Source: an uncultured Bacillota bacterium (GTDB lineage: Bacteria; Bacillota_I; Bacilli_A; RFN20; CAG-288). Taken from it: a stretch of 64,000 nt of DNA. Each line of letters opens with the position of its first letter. The first letter of the stretch is position 1. The DNA lies in assembly GCA_949300365.1 (NCBI GenBank), contig CASGEC010000001.1, positions 439,980-503,979 on the forward strand, in the 5' to 3' direction. Of this stretch, positions 34,695-43,247 are shown in pieces. The notes under the pieces are model-generated. The model was not told where the DNA came from, searched no databases, and was given only the letters and a program-made list of their open reading frames with translations. Both the position numbers and the translations under genes were made by a program.

Positions 34695-35578
34695 AACACC
34701 TTCTTCGCGTCGGTGCCTTTCCGCAGGTGAGTGCCCTTTTGTCCACCAAGGATTTCTTTCTGGCCAAGAAGAAGGACATGATTCTCCTTCTGGATAAGGA
34801 AAGCTGGACACTTCAGCATCTGGACTATCCTAAGAACGTCAATAGTTTCCTGATGCGCAAGGACGAAGCCCTGTTCTACCCACTCTCCGGCCTTTTCGAA
34901 GGGAAATGCCAAGGGTATTCCTTTCCGGACTTTCAAAGGAAAAAGGCGTTCGACATCAGCCTGCCGGAGGGGGAAATCATTCGGAATGGTATTGCCTTGC
35001 CGGACTGCTCTTTCATGTTCCTGTGCGAGAAAAAGGAAGAAAGCTATCTCCTTCATGTCCGTAAGGATGGCGAAATCAAAACGTTTCTGGAAGGGGAAGG
35101 GCTCAGGATTGACGATATCTTCTTTGCCGAGAGCATCAACGCCCTCCTGCTCTTCTCCAAGGCGGGGTGTCTTTCCTATTTTGCCGAAGGGAAGATCCTC
35201 AGAAAAATCGAGATTCCCAGGATGGACAAGGTCCGTCCCCTTGGAAAGGGAAATGTCCTCCTTGGCAATGCGCCCCAGGGATTCTATCTCTTGAGTGGCA
35301 ATGGAAGGGTGCTCCGGAAACTGGAATTCCTCCTTCCCAAGCCGGATAGGGAAAGGGAAGGCTTCCGCGATTTCGTCTTGGATTGGCGGAAGGAGCTCTG
35401 CCTTTACTGGACCAGTGCCAAGGAAGGGGATGCCTTCTATCTATTCTCGACGAAGGACTTCTCCCTCTTGGATTATCTTCTTGAACGAAAAAAGGAGACG
35501 ACCCGGATTGCCTATGACGGCAATGGGATCTATCTCCGGCGGAAGGATCGGATCGTCTGCTATCGTTTCGTCGACTAG
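34691..35578 (+). CDS. Unknown protein, possible beta-propeller, in malQ operon
   Basis: A 295-residue protein with no recognised family. The start is a GTG at 34691 (GTGA overlap with the malQ stop) behind GAGGAAGGG. It is soluble, without a signal peptide. Repeated short beta-strand blocks such as MILLLDKESWTL, YLLHVRKDGEIKTFL, LLLFSKAGCLSYFAEGKIL and FYLLSGNGRVLRKLEF are spaced roughly every 40-50 residues and resemble beta-propeller blades. It converges with the HIT-GNAT gene, the two stops overlapping by a few bases. A regulatory or glucan-binding role in the operon would be speculation. Confidence 0.75.
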   Translation: MKHLLRVGAFPQVSALLSTKDFFLAKKKDMILLLDKESWTLQHLDYPKNVNSFLMRKDEALFYPLSGLFEGKCQGYSFPDFQRKKAFDISLPEGEIIRNGIALPDCSFMFLCEKKEESYLLHVRKDGEIKTFLEGEGLRIDDIFFAESINALLLFSKAGCLSYFAEGKILRKIEIPRMDKVRPLGKGNVLLGNAPQGFYLLSGNGRVLRKLEFLLPKPDREREGFRDFVLDWRKELCLYWTSAKEGDAFYLFSTKDFSLLDYLLERKKETTRIAYDGNGIYLRRKDRIVCYRFVD

Positions 35579-36309
35579 AAGAGCTGACCGAAGGAACAGG
35601 CCTTGATGAGGGTCCTTCCTTCCGCCTCGGCGATCTTTTCGGCTTCCTGGACGAGGTAGGCTCCGATACCCTTTCCGCGATAGCCCTCGTGGACATAGGT
35701 CCTGGAAAGGATCCTTTCCTTGTCGTTCTTCCTTCCGATATCGGCATAGGCGATGACCGTTCCCCTGCGGTCGTAGATGGAGATCCTCTCGCCGTCGAAG
35801 ATCTTGTCCAGGAGCATCTGCTTGACGATGTCCTTCTTCTCCGTCTGCATGCGCGGGAAGTGGTGGTAGAGCTCCTCAAGGCACTCCTTCTTCAGGGCAT
35901 CCAGGGAGCGCTTGGAAAGGACGTTCTTCTCATCCTCAAGGACAGCCTTGGGAAGGCTCCAGATGGGCCCTTCCTCCAGTCCGAAAGGCTTCAGATCGTC
36001 CTTGTGGCGGGGAATGATGTGGAAGAAGAGATGGTTTTCATTGTCTCCGATACGCTCGACGTCGGTCCAGTCGCAGTGGAAGGCATCAAAGATGGCTTGG
36101 GCGACCAGGCTCAGGTCGGAGAGGAAGTTGGCACGGCTATGGTATTCAAGCTGGTAGAGCTCCTTGTAGCACTGCTTGCACAGGAAGAGGACGTGACCCC
36201 TGAAAAGCTGGTTCTTGTCGAGGATGACGTATCCGGAACGCGTCTCCAGAAGGAAATAGGGATCGTTCCCCTGCTTGATCTGCTCGATTCTTTCACACGT
36301 TTGGCACAT
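35575..36309 (-). CDS. HIT-like domain fused to a GNAT (Acetyltransf_CG-like) domain
   Basis: A 244-residue two-domain protein. The N-terminal ~130 residues resemble Fhit/HIT proteins: MCQTCERI with paired Cys, GYVILDKNQLFRGHVLFLCK, and the motif region NHLFFHIIPRH. In a normal HIT motif (HxHxH) the middle His is the nucleophile; here it is Phe95 between His93 and His97. The C-terminal ~85 residues form a compact acetyltransferase-like domain (ISIYDRRGTVIAYAD, TYVHEGYRGKGIGAYLV, KACSFGQLF). The start is the ATG at 36309 behind AAGGAG; a longer frame to 36597 would cross the promoter (TTGGCT-17-TATATT). Substrates unknown. Confidence 0.85.
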   Translation of the reverse strand: MCQTCERIEQIKQGNDPYFLLETRSGYVILDKNQLFRGHVLFLCKQCYKELYQLEYHSRANFLSDLSLVAQAIFDAFHCDWTDVERIGDNENHLFFHIIPRHKDDLKPFGLEEGPIWSLPKAVLEDEKNVLSKRSLDALKKECLEELYHHFPRMQTEKKDIVKQMLLDKIFDGERISIYDRRGTVIAYADIGRKNDKERILSRTYVHEGYRGKGIGAYLVQEAEKIAEAEGRTLIKACSFGQLF

Positions 36310-36360
36310 ATGTTTCTCCTTGTCCATTCGCGAAGAAAACAGGTTGACGGGATAAGGAAT

Positions 36361-36389
36361 AATATAGCATAATCGACAAAAACAGCCAA
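36361..36389 (-). promoter_or_regulatory. Promoter of the HIT-GNAT gene
   Basis: On the minus strand, -35 TTGGCT (36384-36389), 17-bp spacer, -10 TATATT (36361-36366) with an upstream TGC making an extended -10. It is about 50 bp from the ATG. Confidence 0.65.
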
Positions 36390-36475
36390 CATACCTTAAA
36401 CGGGAAACAAAAAATGCCTCCTTATTTTGACAATCGGCAGGAAAGGATGCTCGGCCTTGGAAAGGAGGGTCCTTG

Positions 36476-36997
36476 ATGGCGCTGGGACTAAAAAGGGGGA
36501 GAGTCGTTCTCATGGTCCATGAAAGGGCGTGGGAGGAATACGCTCTCCTTTTGATGGGACAACTCAGGGAAATCCTTAAAGGGACTGCCCTTTCCATTCA
36601 GCACGTGGGAAGCACTTCAATCCCCGCTATCAAGGCCAAGCCCATCATCGACATCGTGCTCGGCGTCCATCGCCTTCCGGGCCTTCTTCCTCTCGAGGAG
36701 AGGCTAAAGGAAAAGGGATTCCTCTACCGCGGAGAGGAAGAAGAGGGAAATTCCCTCTATGTCGTCCAGGACAAGAAAGATGGGGATATCGTCTTGACCC
36801 ACATACATGCCGTCAACTATCCCTCCAAGACATTTGCGGACTATGTCCTCTTCCGGGATAGGCTCTGCTCTGATGCCTCTCTTGCCCGGGAATACGAAAG
36901 ACGCAAAATCGATTTGGCGGAGCGATACGAAAACGAAAGGAAGGCCTATACCAAGGCAAAGACTTCCTTCATAAATGCCGTCCTGGAAAGGAGATAA
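36476..36997 (+). CDS. GrpB-like (UPF0157) nucleotidyltransferase-fold protein
   Basis: A 173-residue GrpB-family protein. Diagnostic features are HVGSTSIPAIKAKPIIDIVLGV (nucleotidyltransferase-like GS and D-x-D elements), LTHIHAVNYPS, and the C-terminal YERRKIDLAERYENERKAYTKAK. The ATG at 36476 follows AAAGGAGG; a TTG one codon earlier is not needed. Biochemical role is not established. It is followed 2 nt later by a deaminase gene, so they are co-transcribed and may act on nucleotides (inference). Confidence 0.9.
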   Translation: MALGLKRGRVVLMVHERAWEEYALLLMGQLREILKGTALSIQHVGSTSIPAIKAKPIIDIVLGVHRLPGLLPLEERLKEKGFLYRGEEEEGNSLYVVQDKKDGDIVLTHIHAVNYPSKTFADYVLFRDRLCSDASLAREYERRKIDLAERYENERKAYTKAKTSFINAVLERR

Positions 36998-36999
36998 GA

Positions 37000-37395
37000 A
37001 TGGAAGAACTCAGTTTGGAAGACAAGGAATTGATCGCGCTGGCCAAAGAAGCCATCGAGAAGAACTACGATGGAAAGGAATTCCTCCAAACCGTCGGCGC
37101 TGCCCTCAGATGCCAGGACGGAAAGGTCTTTGTCGGCGTAAACGTCTATTCCCTCCATGGAACCTGTGCCGAGCAAGTCGCCCTGGGATGTGCCATCACC
37201 GCCGGGGAAAGGAAATTCGAGACGATTGTCGCCGTCGAAGGAAAGACAGGGAAAATCCTCTCCCCTTGTGGAAACTGTCGGCAGGTCCTTTCCGACTATA
37301 TGCCCGAGGCCTATGTCATCGTCAGCCAGGACGGAAAGATCGGAAAGATCAAGGCAAAGGAATTGCTTCCGCTTGCTTACCATGTGTCTTGCTAA
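37000..37395 (+). CDS. Cytidine deaminase-family protein (blasticidin-S-deaminase-like)
   Basis: A 131-residue zinc deaminase of the CDA fold. Zinc ligands are Cys56 (GTCAEQ, with catalytic Glu58) and Cys90/Cys93 (PCGNC). It resembles the short BSD/CDA group and may deaminate cytidine or another aminopyrimidine nucleoside. AAAGGAG precedes the ATG and the GrpB-like gene ends 2 nt upstream. Confidence 0.88.
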   Translation: MEELSLEDKELIALAKEAIEKNYDGKEFLQTVGAALRCQDGKVFVGVNVYSLHGTCAEQVALGCAITAGERKFETIVAVEGKTGKILSPCGNCRQVLSDYMPEAYVIVSQDGKIGKIKAKELLPLAYHVSC

Positions 37396-37987
37396 AAGAA
37401 AACAACAGACAAGGCTTAGCAATAGGTTTTATAAGATTGACTCTTTATGGTCTACCTTTGATAAAAGAAGAGAACTTCGCTTTTTAACATGGCTTTTCAC
37501 CTTCATTAGAAAGGGCTTTGCATTTGAAAAGGCTGGACGACTTTAAGGGAAAAAGAGCAATTCCATGTCATTTGAGGAAGAAATATCCCTCCCTGAAAGA
37601 GAGAGGAATTTTAGAAATATCGGAAACGCTTTGGAAGCGCATACAAAAGAATTTATACATTTTCCGGTTTGGTGCAATTGTTTTGACTTTTCAAAAATAT
37701 TTCGATAAATGCTTCCATTTTGTACGATTTACAACCTTATTTGGTATTGAAAACCGATATTGAATTTTGAGGCTCGTAAGCCTTAAAACAACAACCATAA
37801 TATCAAAGACAGGACTCCTAAAGGACCTCTTGATGTTTTCACCATTCGGGATGGGCTTCCCGTACTTATGGTAGTGAGGCTTCTTCTTAATGGCGGAAGG
37901 GATGAAAAAGAGCAAGCGTAGGGAAGATTTGGATTTCACCTTCAATGACGTTCGACGCGTTTCAAGAAAACGAAAGGAAAACAAGCC
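37396..37987. other. AT-rich intergenic region without a supported gene
   Basis: About 590 bp, more AT-rich than its surroundings. A weak hairpin with a T tract (about 37459-37484) could end the GrpB-deaminase transcript. Short frames on either strand show no family resemblance. A minus-strand frame around 37760-37930 (HYHKYGKPIPNGENIKR) is suggestive of degraded coding sequence but cannot be named. Confidence 0.5.
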
Positions 37988-40900
37988 ATGAAGAAGAAAC
38001 ATGTAACCGTTTTGAGCCTTGCGGCAATCGCGACGATTTTGGGATTGACTGGATGCAACAATGCCGATGGGCCATCCTCGACGACGCCTGCCGGAGTCTC
38101 CACGACAACGCCGACAGAGACGACGCCGCCGAATTCGACGCCGACGGATACCACACCCACAGGCGGCGAGGAAGAAGAGCCCGATGATGGCATCATCGAT
38201 CCTTCGGAATCCCCGTGGAGCACAGAAATCACGAGCCTAATGGAAGAATACCTCGGTGGAGGCATTCTTCCTTTTGTCGATCTTGGAGACCCCGAGATCG
38301 ATGCCGAATTCGTCCAGGACGATCAATACGAAGACTATCGCTCCTACCTTCTTCTGTCCGGCGGAAACTTCGTCCCGTCCAGTCTGACCAATGCCGTCGA
38401 TGAATACCGGGACCACCAGTGGGATGCTTTGACTTTTTCCGATACCTTCTATGCCACCAACGACACGCTTCGTCTGGAGGTCGAGGTCTCTAGCGATAGC
38501 TCGAACCTCTTTGAGCTGAAGGCTTTCTATGATGAGCCCTTTGACAACACGACCGTGACCGCTTGGGATACCGATACCAAGACGCTTATCAGCGAGCACT
38601 TCGGAACTTTGGGAAGCAACATTCCCTTTGTCTATCTTGGCACGACGAGGTTCGAGTCCTCTATCGATGATGACGGCGCCCTTGTCGTCAGGGGTGGTCA
38701 GTGGAACGATGCCGTCCTCAAGGAGTTCAAGACGGCCTTTGCCGATTGGACCATCACCGAGGGTCCAACCAGCCTTGAGACCCTCACGGCGACGAAGACT
38801 ACTTCCGGCGGTACGCTCACTGCGATTATTCAGAAGGTCAACAACAAGATCCAGCTTTCTGTTTCCTTGGAAGAGACCTTCAATGCCGCAAACCAGACGG
38901 CCTGGTCCTCCACTGTTACCGCGGCCATGGACCGTATCCTCAACAAGGTTACGCTTCCTTATGTCTATCTTGGTACGACCTATCCTGTCTATGAAACCTC
39001 CCTCAGCAACGAAAGAACGCTCGTCCTTGTGGGATCCCTTTGGGATGATTCCATCCTTGAGGCCGCCAAGACGGCCTTTGTTGCCGATGGCTGGACGGAT
39101 GCTTCCACCGGGGAGATTGCCTCTTTCACCAAGGAAAACGGCAAGGATTCCCTCGAGGTCGTCATCGAAAAGAATGCCGATGGCGTTCCCCAGCTGACGG
39201 CGACGAGAAGCGAGCTTTACGATGATACGCTCACGTCCTATCCGGAATCCATTACCTCGGCCTTCGAGGCGAAGTACGGCGAGAGGATGGAAGATATCGT
39301 CCCCTTCATCAACCTCGGAACGGCTTCTCCTATCCTTGATGAGGAATTGGCAACCGAGCAGGGTGATCAGGACAAGATAGTCATCACCGGCGGCTCCTAT
39401 GATGAGAGGACGTTGGATCAATTCCGCGAAAAGTTCACAGAGAAAGAGGATGATGGCTGGTATGTCACCATTGACAACGTCGTCAGCGAAAACAGTACTG
39501 AAAATGAAGGCGTCGCCTTGGGCGTTGCCATTAAAGCTTTTGAAAAATACACCTACAAGATTGGCCTCTTCTGCCTAGGCAATGAGGATGAGCAGACGGC
39601 GTATTTGGAAATCAACCGTTCGAAAAACGATGTCCCGACCGATGTCACGGACTGGAGCGAAGAGGCAAAAGCCAATGCCAAGAAGGTCTTAGGATCCGAT
39701 GTCGAGATTCCTTACTTCTACACCGGTTGGACGACGCTTGAGATGCAGATTGATACGGATGGCATCCTGGAGTTCCGCTTCAATGCGGATTCCACGACCT
39801 TCTCTACCCGCGTCTACTCCATTCTTAAGGCTTTCGATGATGCCGGATGGGATCTTACTTTCGCCCACAACGAAAACTATTACCGTAACGAAGTCTGGAT
39901 CAATTCCATCAAGGCGACGAAGGATTTCAACGGCAAGAAAGTCCGTGTCGAAGTAAATATCAACTCAAGTTCCTATTATCGCTTCGCCATGTTTAGTTCC
40001 CTCTCCCTTGAAGAGGAGTACGATGCGACAAAGGTCAATGGTTCCTGGAGCGATGAAATCAAGAATGCCGTCAAAGACAAGTTCAACATTGACCTTCCCT
40101 TCATCTATTTGGGCACGGACAATCCTTTCTTCTATGAAGGCCTCAATAGCTATGACGAAGAAGTCTTCCGTATCTACGGAAACGCCATGGGCGATAATCA
40201 CGAGCTCTTCCCCAACGCCAGGAAGGCCCTTGAGGACAACGGCTTTACGATTGATGTGGCGGAATCCAGCAGCTACTACATCGTTGCCACCAAGGAAAAC
40301 CCTGATCAGAACCTTGTCACCGTCAAGGTCGACTATGATGAGCGTCCTTTCCTTGAGCTGAGCCTGAGCGAGTCTTTCAACCCCAGCCACTTCTCTGCCT
40401 GGGACGATGCCACCAAGAAGGTCCTCGACGAGAGCCTTCCGGAAGGTGTCACGCTTCCCTACATCTATCTTGGAACAGGAACGCCGACGGCCACTTCTGA
40501 AGACAACGATTTCATGACGCATATCACGATCACCGGTGGCGAATGGAATGATCAGGCAAATTCCGTCTTCCGGAATGCCTTGGAAGCGACGGGTGATGAT
40601 TGGACGATCGGAATGGGTTCCACCTATAGCGGATCCTTCCTCACGGCCTACAAGCTTTTCGAGGACAAGACCGCTTTCCGTTTGAAGCTCTCCGAAAGCT
40701 ATAGTGACGAAATCCAGCTCGACATCTACTTCGACAAGAAAGCCGAACAGGCTTCCACCGGAGTTATCTCTTGGGAAGACCTGCCCAAGGACTATAGTGG
40801 AGAATCTGCCGGTTTCCCTGAAGCGATGCAGACCTGGCTTGGTGCCGAGCTTCCGGAATTCGTTCCCTCGGAGCTTCTTGCCGGCGATGACGCCTATGGT

Positions 40901-41548
40901 TCCTTGTCTCAGCCTTGGAATACGAATCAGAGCCGCTATGCCAGCTTCTCTGCCTACAATGCCTACGTGACGCCTTACTACATCTACGTTGCCATGGATA
41001 ACCTCAAGGCAACCGGCTTTGAGGACGTCACGCTTGATCCCTTTGCCGAAGGTGTCTTCCCGGGCATCTCCGCCGTCAAGAAGGAGGAAAAGGGAACCAT
41101 CCGGCTCCAGTTTACCCCGGCCTATGGCCAATTCAGCAATGAGTTCGGTGGCTGGAAAATCACTGCCCTCTATCTTCCTTCGACGGATCAATTTGCCGAC
41201 GTGACGGGTTGGAATGATTCCGAAAAGGCCAAGATTACTGGCGCCCTTGACGGTTTGGAACTGCCCTATGTCAATCTGGGTAGCGACACGCTTTCCGTCG
41301 CCGGTTCCAATGGCAAGGTCACCATCAATTCCTACAATTACTCGGACGAAATCCTGGACGATATTGTCAGCACCTATAAGGAAGCCGGCTGGGAGATGCT
41401 CAAGACCTACACCATCAGCAGCGGTGAAGTCCTTCCGTCCATCGTGGGACATCTTGTGGCCGATAACGGACATACCTACGTCATCAACGTGACAGTCTCC
41501 CTCTCCTCCACCTCCTACATGACGAAGATTGCCGTCACGATGGCCTAG
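37988..41548 (+). CDS. Large repeat-containing lipoprotein, family unknown
   Basis: A 1186-residue predicted lipoprotein. The signal peptide ends in a lipobox (ILGLTGC, Cys near residue 19), followed by a Thr/Pro/Ser-rich linker (about 30-60) typical of cell-wall-crossing spacers. The rest is nine divergent modules beginning near residues 77, 193, 306, 418, 556, 687, 805, 929 and 1075. A typical module starts W-[SDN]-x-x-[ITE]-K, about 15 residues later has LPYVYLGT, and most then show a strand like ITGGxWDD and an amphipathic helix ending in GW or DW. It is the first gene of the MoxR-VWA operon, 38 nt before the next. I know no family for these modules. Confidence 0.88.
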   Translation: MKKKHVTVLSLAAIATILGLTGCNNADGPSSTTPAGVSTTTPTETTPPNSTPTDTTPTGGEEEEPDDGIIDPSESPWSTEITSLMEEYLGGGILPFVDLGDPEIDAEFVQDDQYEDYRSYLLLSGGNFVPSSLTNAVDEYRDHQWDALTFSDTFYATNDTLRLEVEVSSDSSNLFELKAFYDEPFDNTTVTAWDTDTKTLISEHFGTLGSNIPFVYLGTTRFESSIDDDGALVVRGGQWNDAVLKEFKTAFADWTITEGPTSLETLTATKTTSGGTLTAIIQKVNNKIQLSVSLEETFNAANQTAWSSTVTAAMDRILNKVTLPYVYLGTTYPVYETSLSNERTLVLVGSLWDDSILEAAKTAFVADGWTDASTGEIASFTKENGKDSLEVVIEKNADGVPQLTATRSELYDDTLTSYPESITSAFEAKYGERMEDIVPFINLGTASPILDEELATEQGDQDKIVITGGSYDERTLDQFREKFTEKEDDGWYVTIDNVVSENSTENEGVALGVAIKAFEKYTYKIGLFCLGNEDEQTAYLEINRSKNDVPTDVTDWSEEAKANAKKVLGSDVEIPYFYTGWTTLEMQIDTDGILEFRFNADSTTFSTRVYSILKAFDDAGWDLTFAHNENYYRNEVWINSIKATKDFNGKKVRVEVNINSSSYYRFAMFSSLSLEEEYDATKVNGSWSDEIKNAVKDKFNIDLPFIYLGTDNPFFYEGLNSYDEEVFRIYGNAMGDNHELFPNARKALEDNGFTIDVAESSSYYIVATKENPDQNLVTVKVDYDERPFLELSLSESFNPSHFSAWDDATKKVLDESLPEGVTLPYIYLGTGTPTATSEDNDFMTHITITGGEWNDQANSVFRNALEATGDDWTIGMGSTYSGSFLTAYKLFEDKTAFRLKLSESYSDEIQLDIYFDKKAEQASTGVISWEDLPKDYSGESAGFPEAMQTWLGAELPEFVPSELLAGDDAYGSLSQPWNTNQSRYASFSAYNAYVTPYYIYVAMDNLKATGFEDVTLDPFAEGVFPGISAVKKEEKGTIRLQFTPAYGQFSNEFGGWKITALYLPSTDQFADVTGWNDSEKAKITGALDGLELPYVNLGSDTLSVAGSNGKVTINSYNYSDEILDDIVSTYKEAGWEMLKTYTISSGEVLPSIVGHLVADNGHTYVINVTVSLSSTSYMTKIAVTMA

Positions 41549-41586
41549 TCGAAAGACGGGACGGATTCGAAGAAAGGAGATACGCC

Positions 41587-43221
41587 ATGTTGCGAGGATT
41601 CAAGAACAGGATTCGGCTGGAGAAGGTCATTCAAGGCCTTCTCTATGCCGTCAGCGCCGGACTTCTTTCCGCAGGAATCGCCATTTGCGCCTTCCTGCTT
41701 GCCGAAAAGACTGCCTGGTACTTCTACCTCATCGGTGGAGCTATCGGCCTTGTCGTCCTTCTTGTCGTCTTTCTTATCTACTTCCTCACCCACAGAACGA
41801 CAGACAAGGAAGCGGCCAAGAGAATCGACTCCACCTTCGGCCTGAAGGAAAAGGCGTCGACGATGGTTGCCTTTGAAGGCAAGGAATCTCTGCTCATCAA
41901 CAAGCAGAGGGAAGATGCCAAAAGGAACATCCAGGGAAAGAATCCTCGCAAGCTTGGCGTGAAGTTGACCTTGTTGAGCCTTCCTCTTCCTCTTATCGGT
42001 ATCGGCTCCTTCACGACTTCCTTCTTCACCACGGATATCGTCAATGCCTTCAAGGTCACGGATGTAAAAGAAGACAACTTCGATGACGAGACGGACGAAA
42101 TCATCGACAAGATCAAGGACTACATCGGAAAGAGCCAGGCCTCCGCAGCCTTCAAGGAAAAGCTCTACGAGATCCTCGAGCAGCTCCGTGCCGATTTAAA
42201 GGGCGACACCTCCATTCCTTCAAGACAGGCCAAGGTCGATGCGGCCAAGGAAGAGGTCGATATCGCTTTGGATGAAGTCAATACGAAGGAAGAAATCGGT
42301 TCAGCCATGACGGAAGAAGAAAGCGACTTCACCGTCTGCGGTCAAGCTGTCCAAAATGCCGATGTCGAAGCGATGAAGGCAGCCCTTGAGGAAATCGCCA
42401 ACTCGGTCGATGACCTTGTCTCCCCCAGTGGCATCATCGAGCAGTTCGACGAGTGGATCGCTGCCCTGGAAGCCGTGCTTGCGAAAGCGGAAGAGGAAGG
42501 CGTCAGCCCAAGCGACGCCAACTACAAGACCTTCTCCGACCTCTTGGCAAAGCTAAAGGAAATCCGCGACAACGTCGAAAACAAGATCGGTGCGAGCCAG
42601 AACGTTTCCCAGGAGATGCTCGTCAAGCTCATCCGCGACTCCCGTGAACAGGCCAAGAAGGCCTTCGAGGAAGCCATCTCCAACCTCACCACCGACCTGA
42701 ACCTGGAAAGGGCAAACGACCAGCTAGCCGAAGAAGTCAAGAAGCTGATGGACCAGCTTGTCGATCCCAGGACCGACTCCAGCGACATGGAAGGGGAAGG
42801 CGAAGGAGGCGACAACAGTCAAGAAGGCGAAGAGGGCGACGTCGGCGATGAAGGAAACGAAGAAACCGAAGACGGAAACGGCGAAGAAGGCGGTGCCGAG
42901 GGTGGCGAAGGCAATAGCCAAGACGGCAACAAAGGAGACGGAAACGGCTCCGGTAGCGGTGGCCAGGAAGGCGAAGGTAATGGCCAAGGACAAGGCTCTG
43001 GTGCCGGTAGCGGCGGAGCCGAGACCGAATACGGCAGCAACGACAAGGTCTATACCGGCGAAAACGGCCAGACCGAATACGGCGATGTCATCGGCGACTA
43101 TCAGAACGATGCCAGCGACGACGCCAAGGAAACCGGAGACGATGATCTGGAAGGCGCCATCGGTGACTACTTCGATGAGCTTTACGGCGACAAGGGCGGT
43201 TCGAAAGACGACGGCGAGTAA
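41587..43221 (+). CDS. Membrane protein with helical domain and acidic Gly-rich tail, MoxR operon
   Basis: A 544-residue protein. Two N-terminal membrane helices (about 17-40, 45-68) are followed by HRTTDKEAAKRIDSTFGLKEKASTMVAF, reminiscent of DUF4175-type proteins, then a third helix (about 128-150). A predominantly helical, Glu/Lys-rich region (about 170-400) could form coiled coils. Residues about 405-490 are almost entirely Gly, Glu, Asp, Asn, Ser and Gln. The C-terminus (about 490-544) is acidic with Tyr-Gly-Asp repeats (EYGDVIGDY, IGDYFDELYGDKGG). AAAGGAG precedes the ATG. Position between the lipoprotein and MoxR suggests a scaffold or substrate of the MoxR-VWA machinery; this is inference. 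Confidence 0.82.
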   Translation: MLRGFKNRIRLEKVIQGLLYAVSAGLLSAGIAICAFLLAEKTAWYFYLIGGAIGLVVLLVVFLIYFLTHRTTDKEAAKRIDSTFGLKEKASTMVAFEGKESLLINKQREDAKRNIQGKNPRKLGVKLTLLSLPLPLIGIGSFTTSFFTTDIVNAFKVTDVKEDNFDDETDEIIDKIKDYIGKSQASAAFKEKLYEILEQLRADLKGDTSIPSRQAKVDAAKEEVDIALDEVNTKEEIGSAMTEEESDFTVCGQAVQNADVEAMKAALEEIANSVDDLVSPSGIIEQFDEWIAALEAVLAKAEEEGVSPSDANYKTFSDLLAKLKEIRDNVENKIGASQNVSQEMLVKLIRDSREQAKKAFEEAISNLTTDLNLERANDQLAEEVKKLMDQLVDPRTDSSDMEGEGEGGDNSQEGEEGDVGDEGNEETEDGNGEEGGAEGGEGNSQDGNKGDGNGSGSGGQEGEGNGQGQGSGAGSGGAETEYGSNDKVYTGENGQTEYGDVIGDYQNDASDDAKETGDDDLEGAIGDYFDELYGDKGGSKDDGE

Positions 43222-43247
43222 TCAACAAGGAAAGAGGCACAACACAC

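Noticed and set aside
37691..38002. Minus-strand 103-codon frame overlapping the start of the repeat lipoprotein
   Set aside because: No recognisable family; it runs into the signal peptide coding region of the real gene. Possible degraded sequence only.
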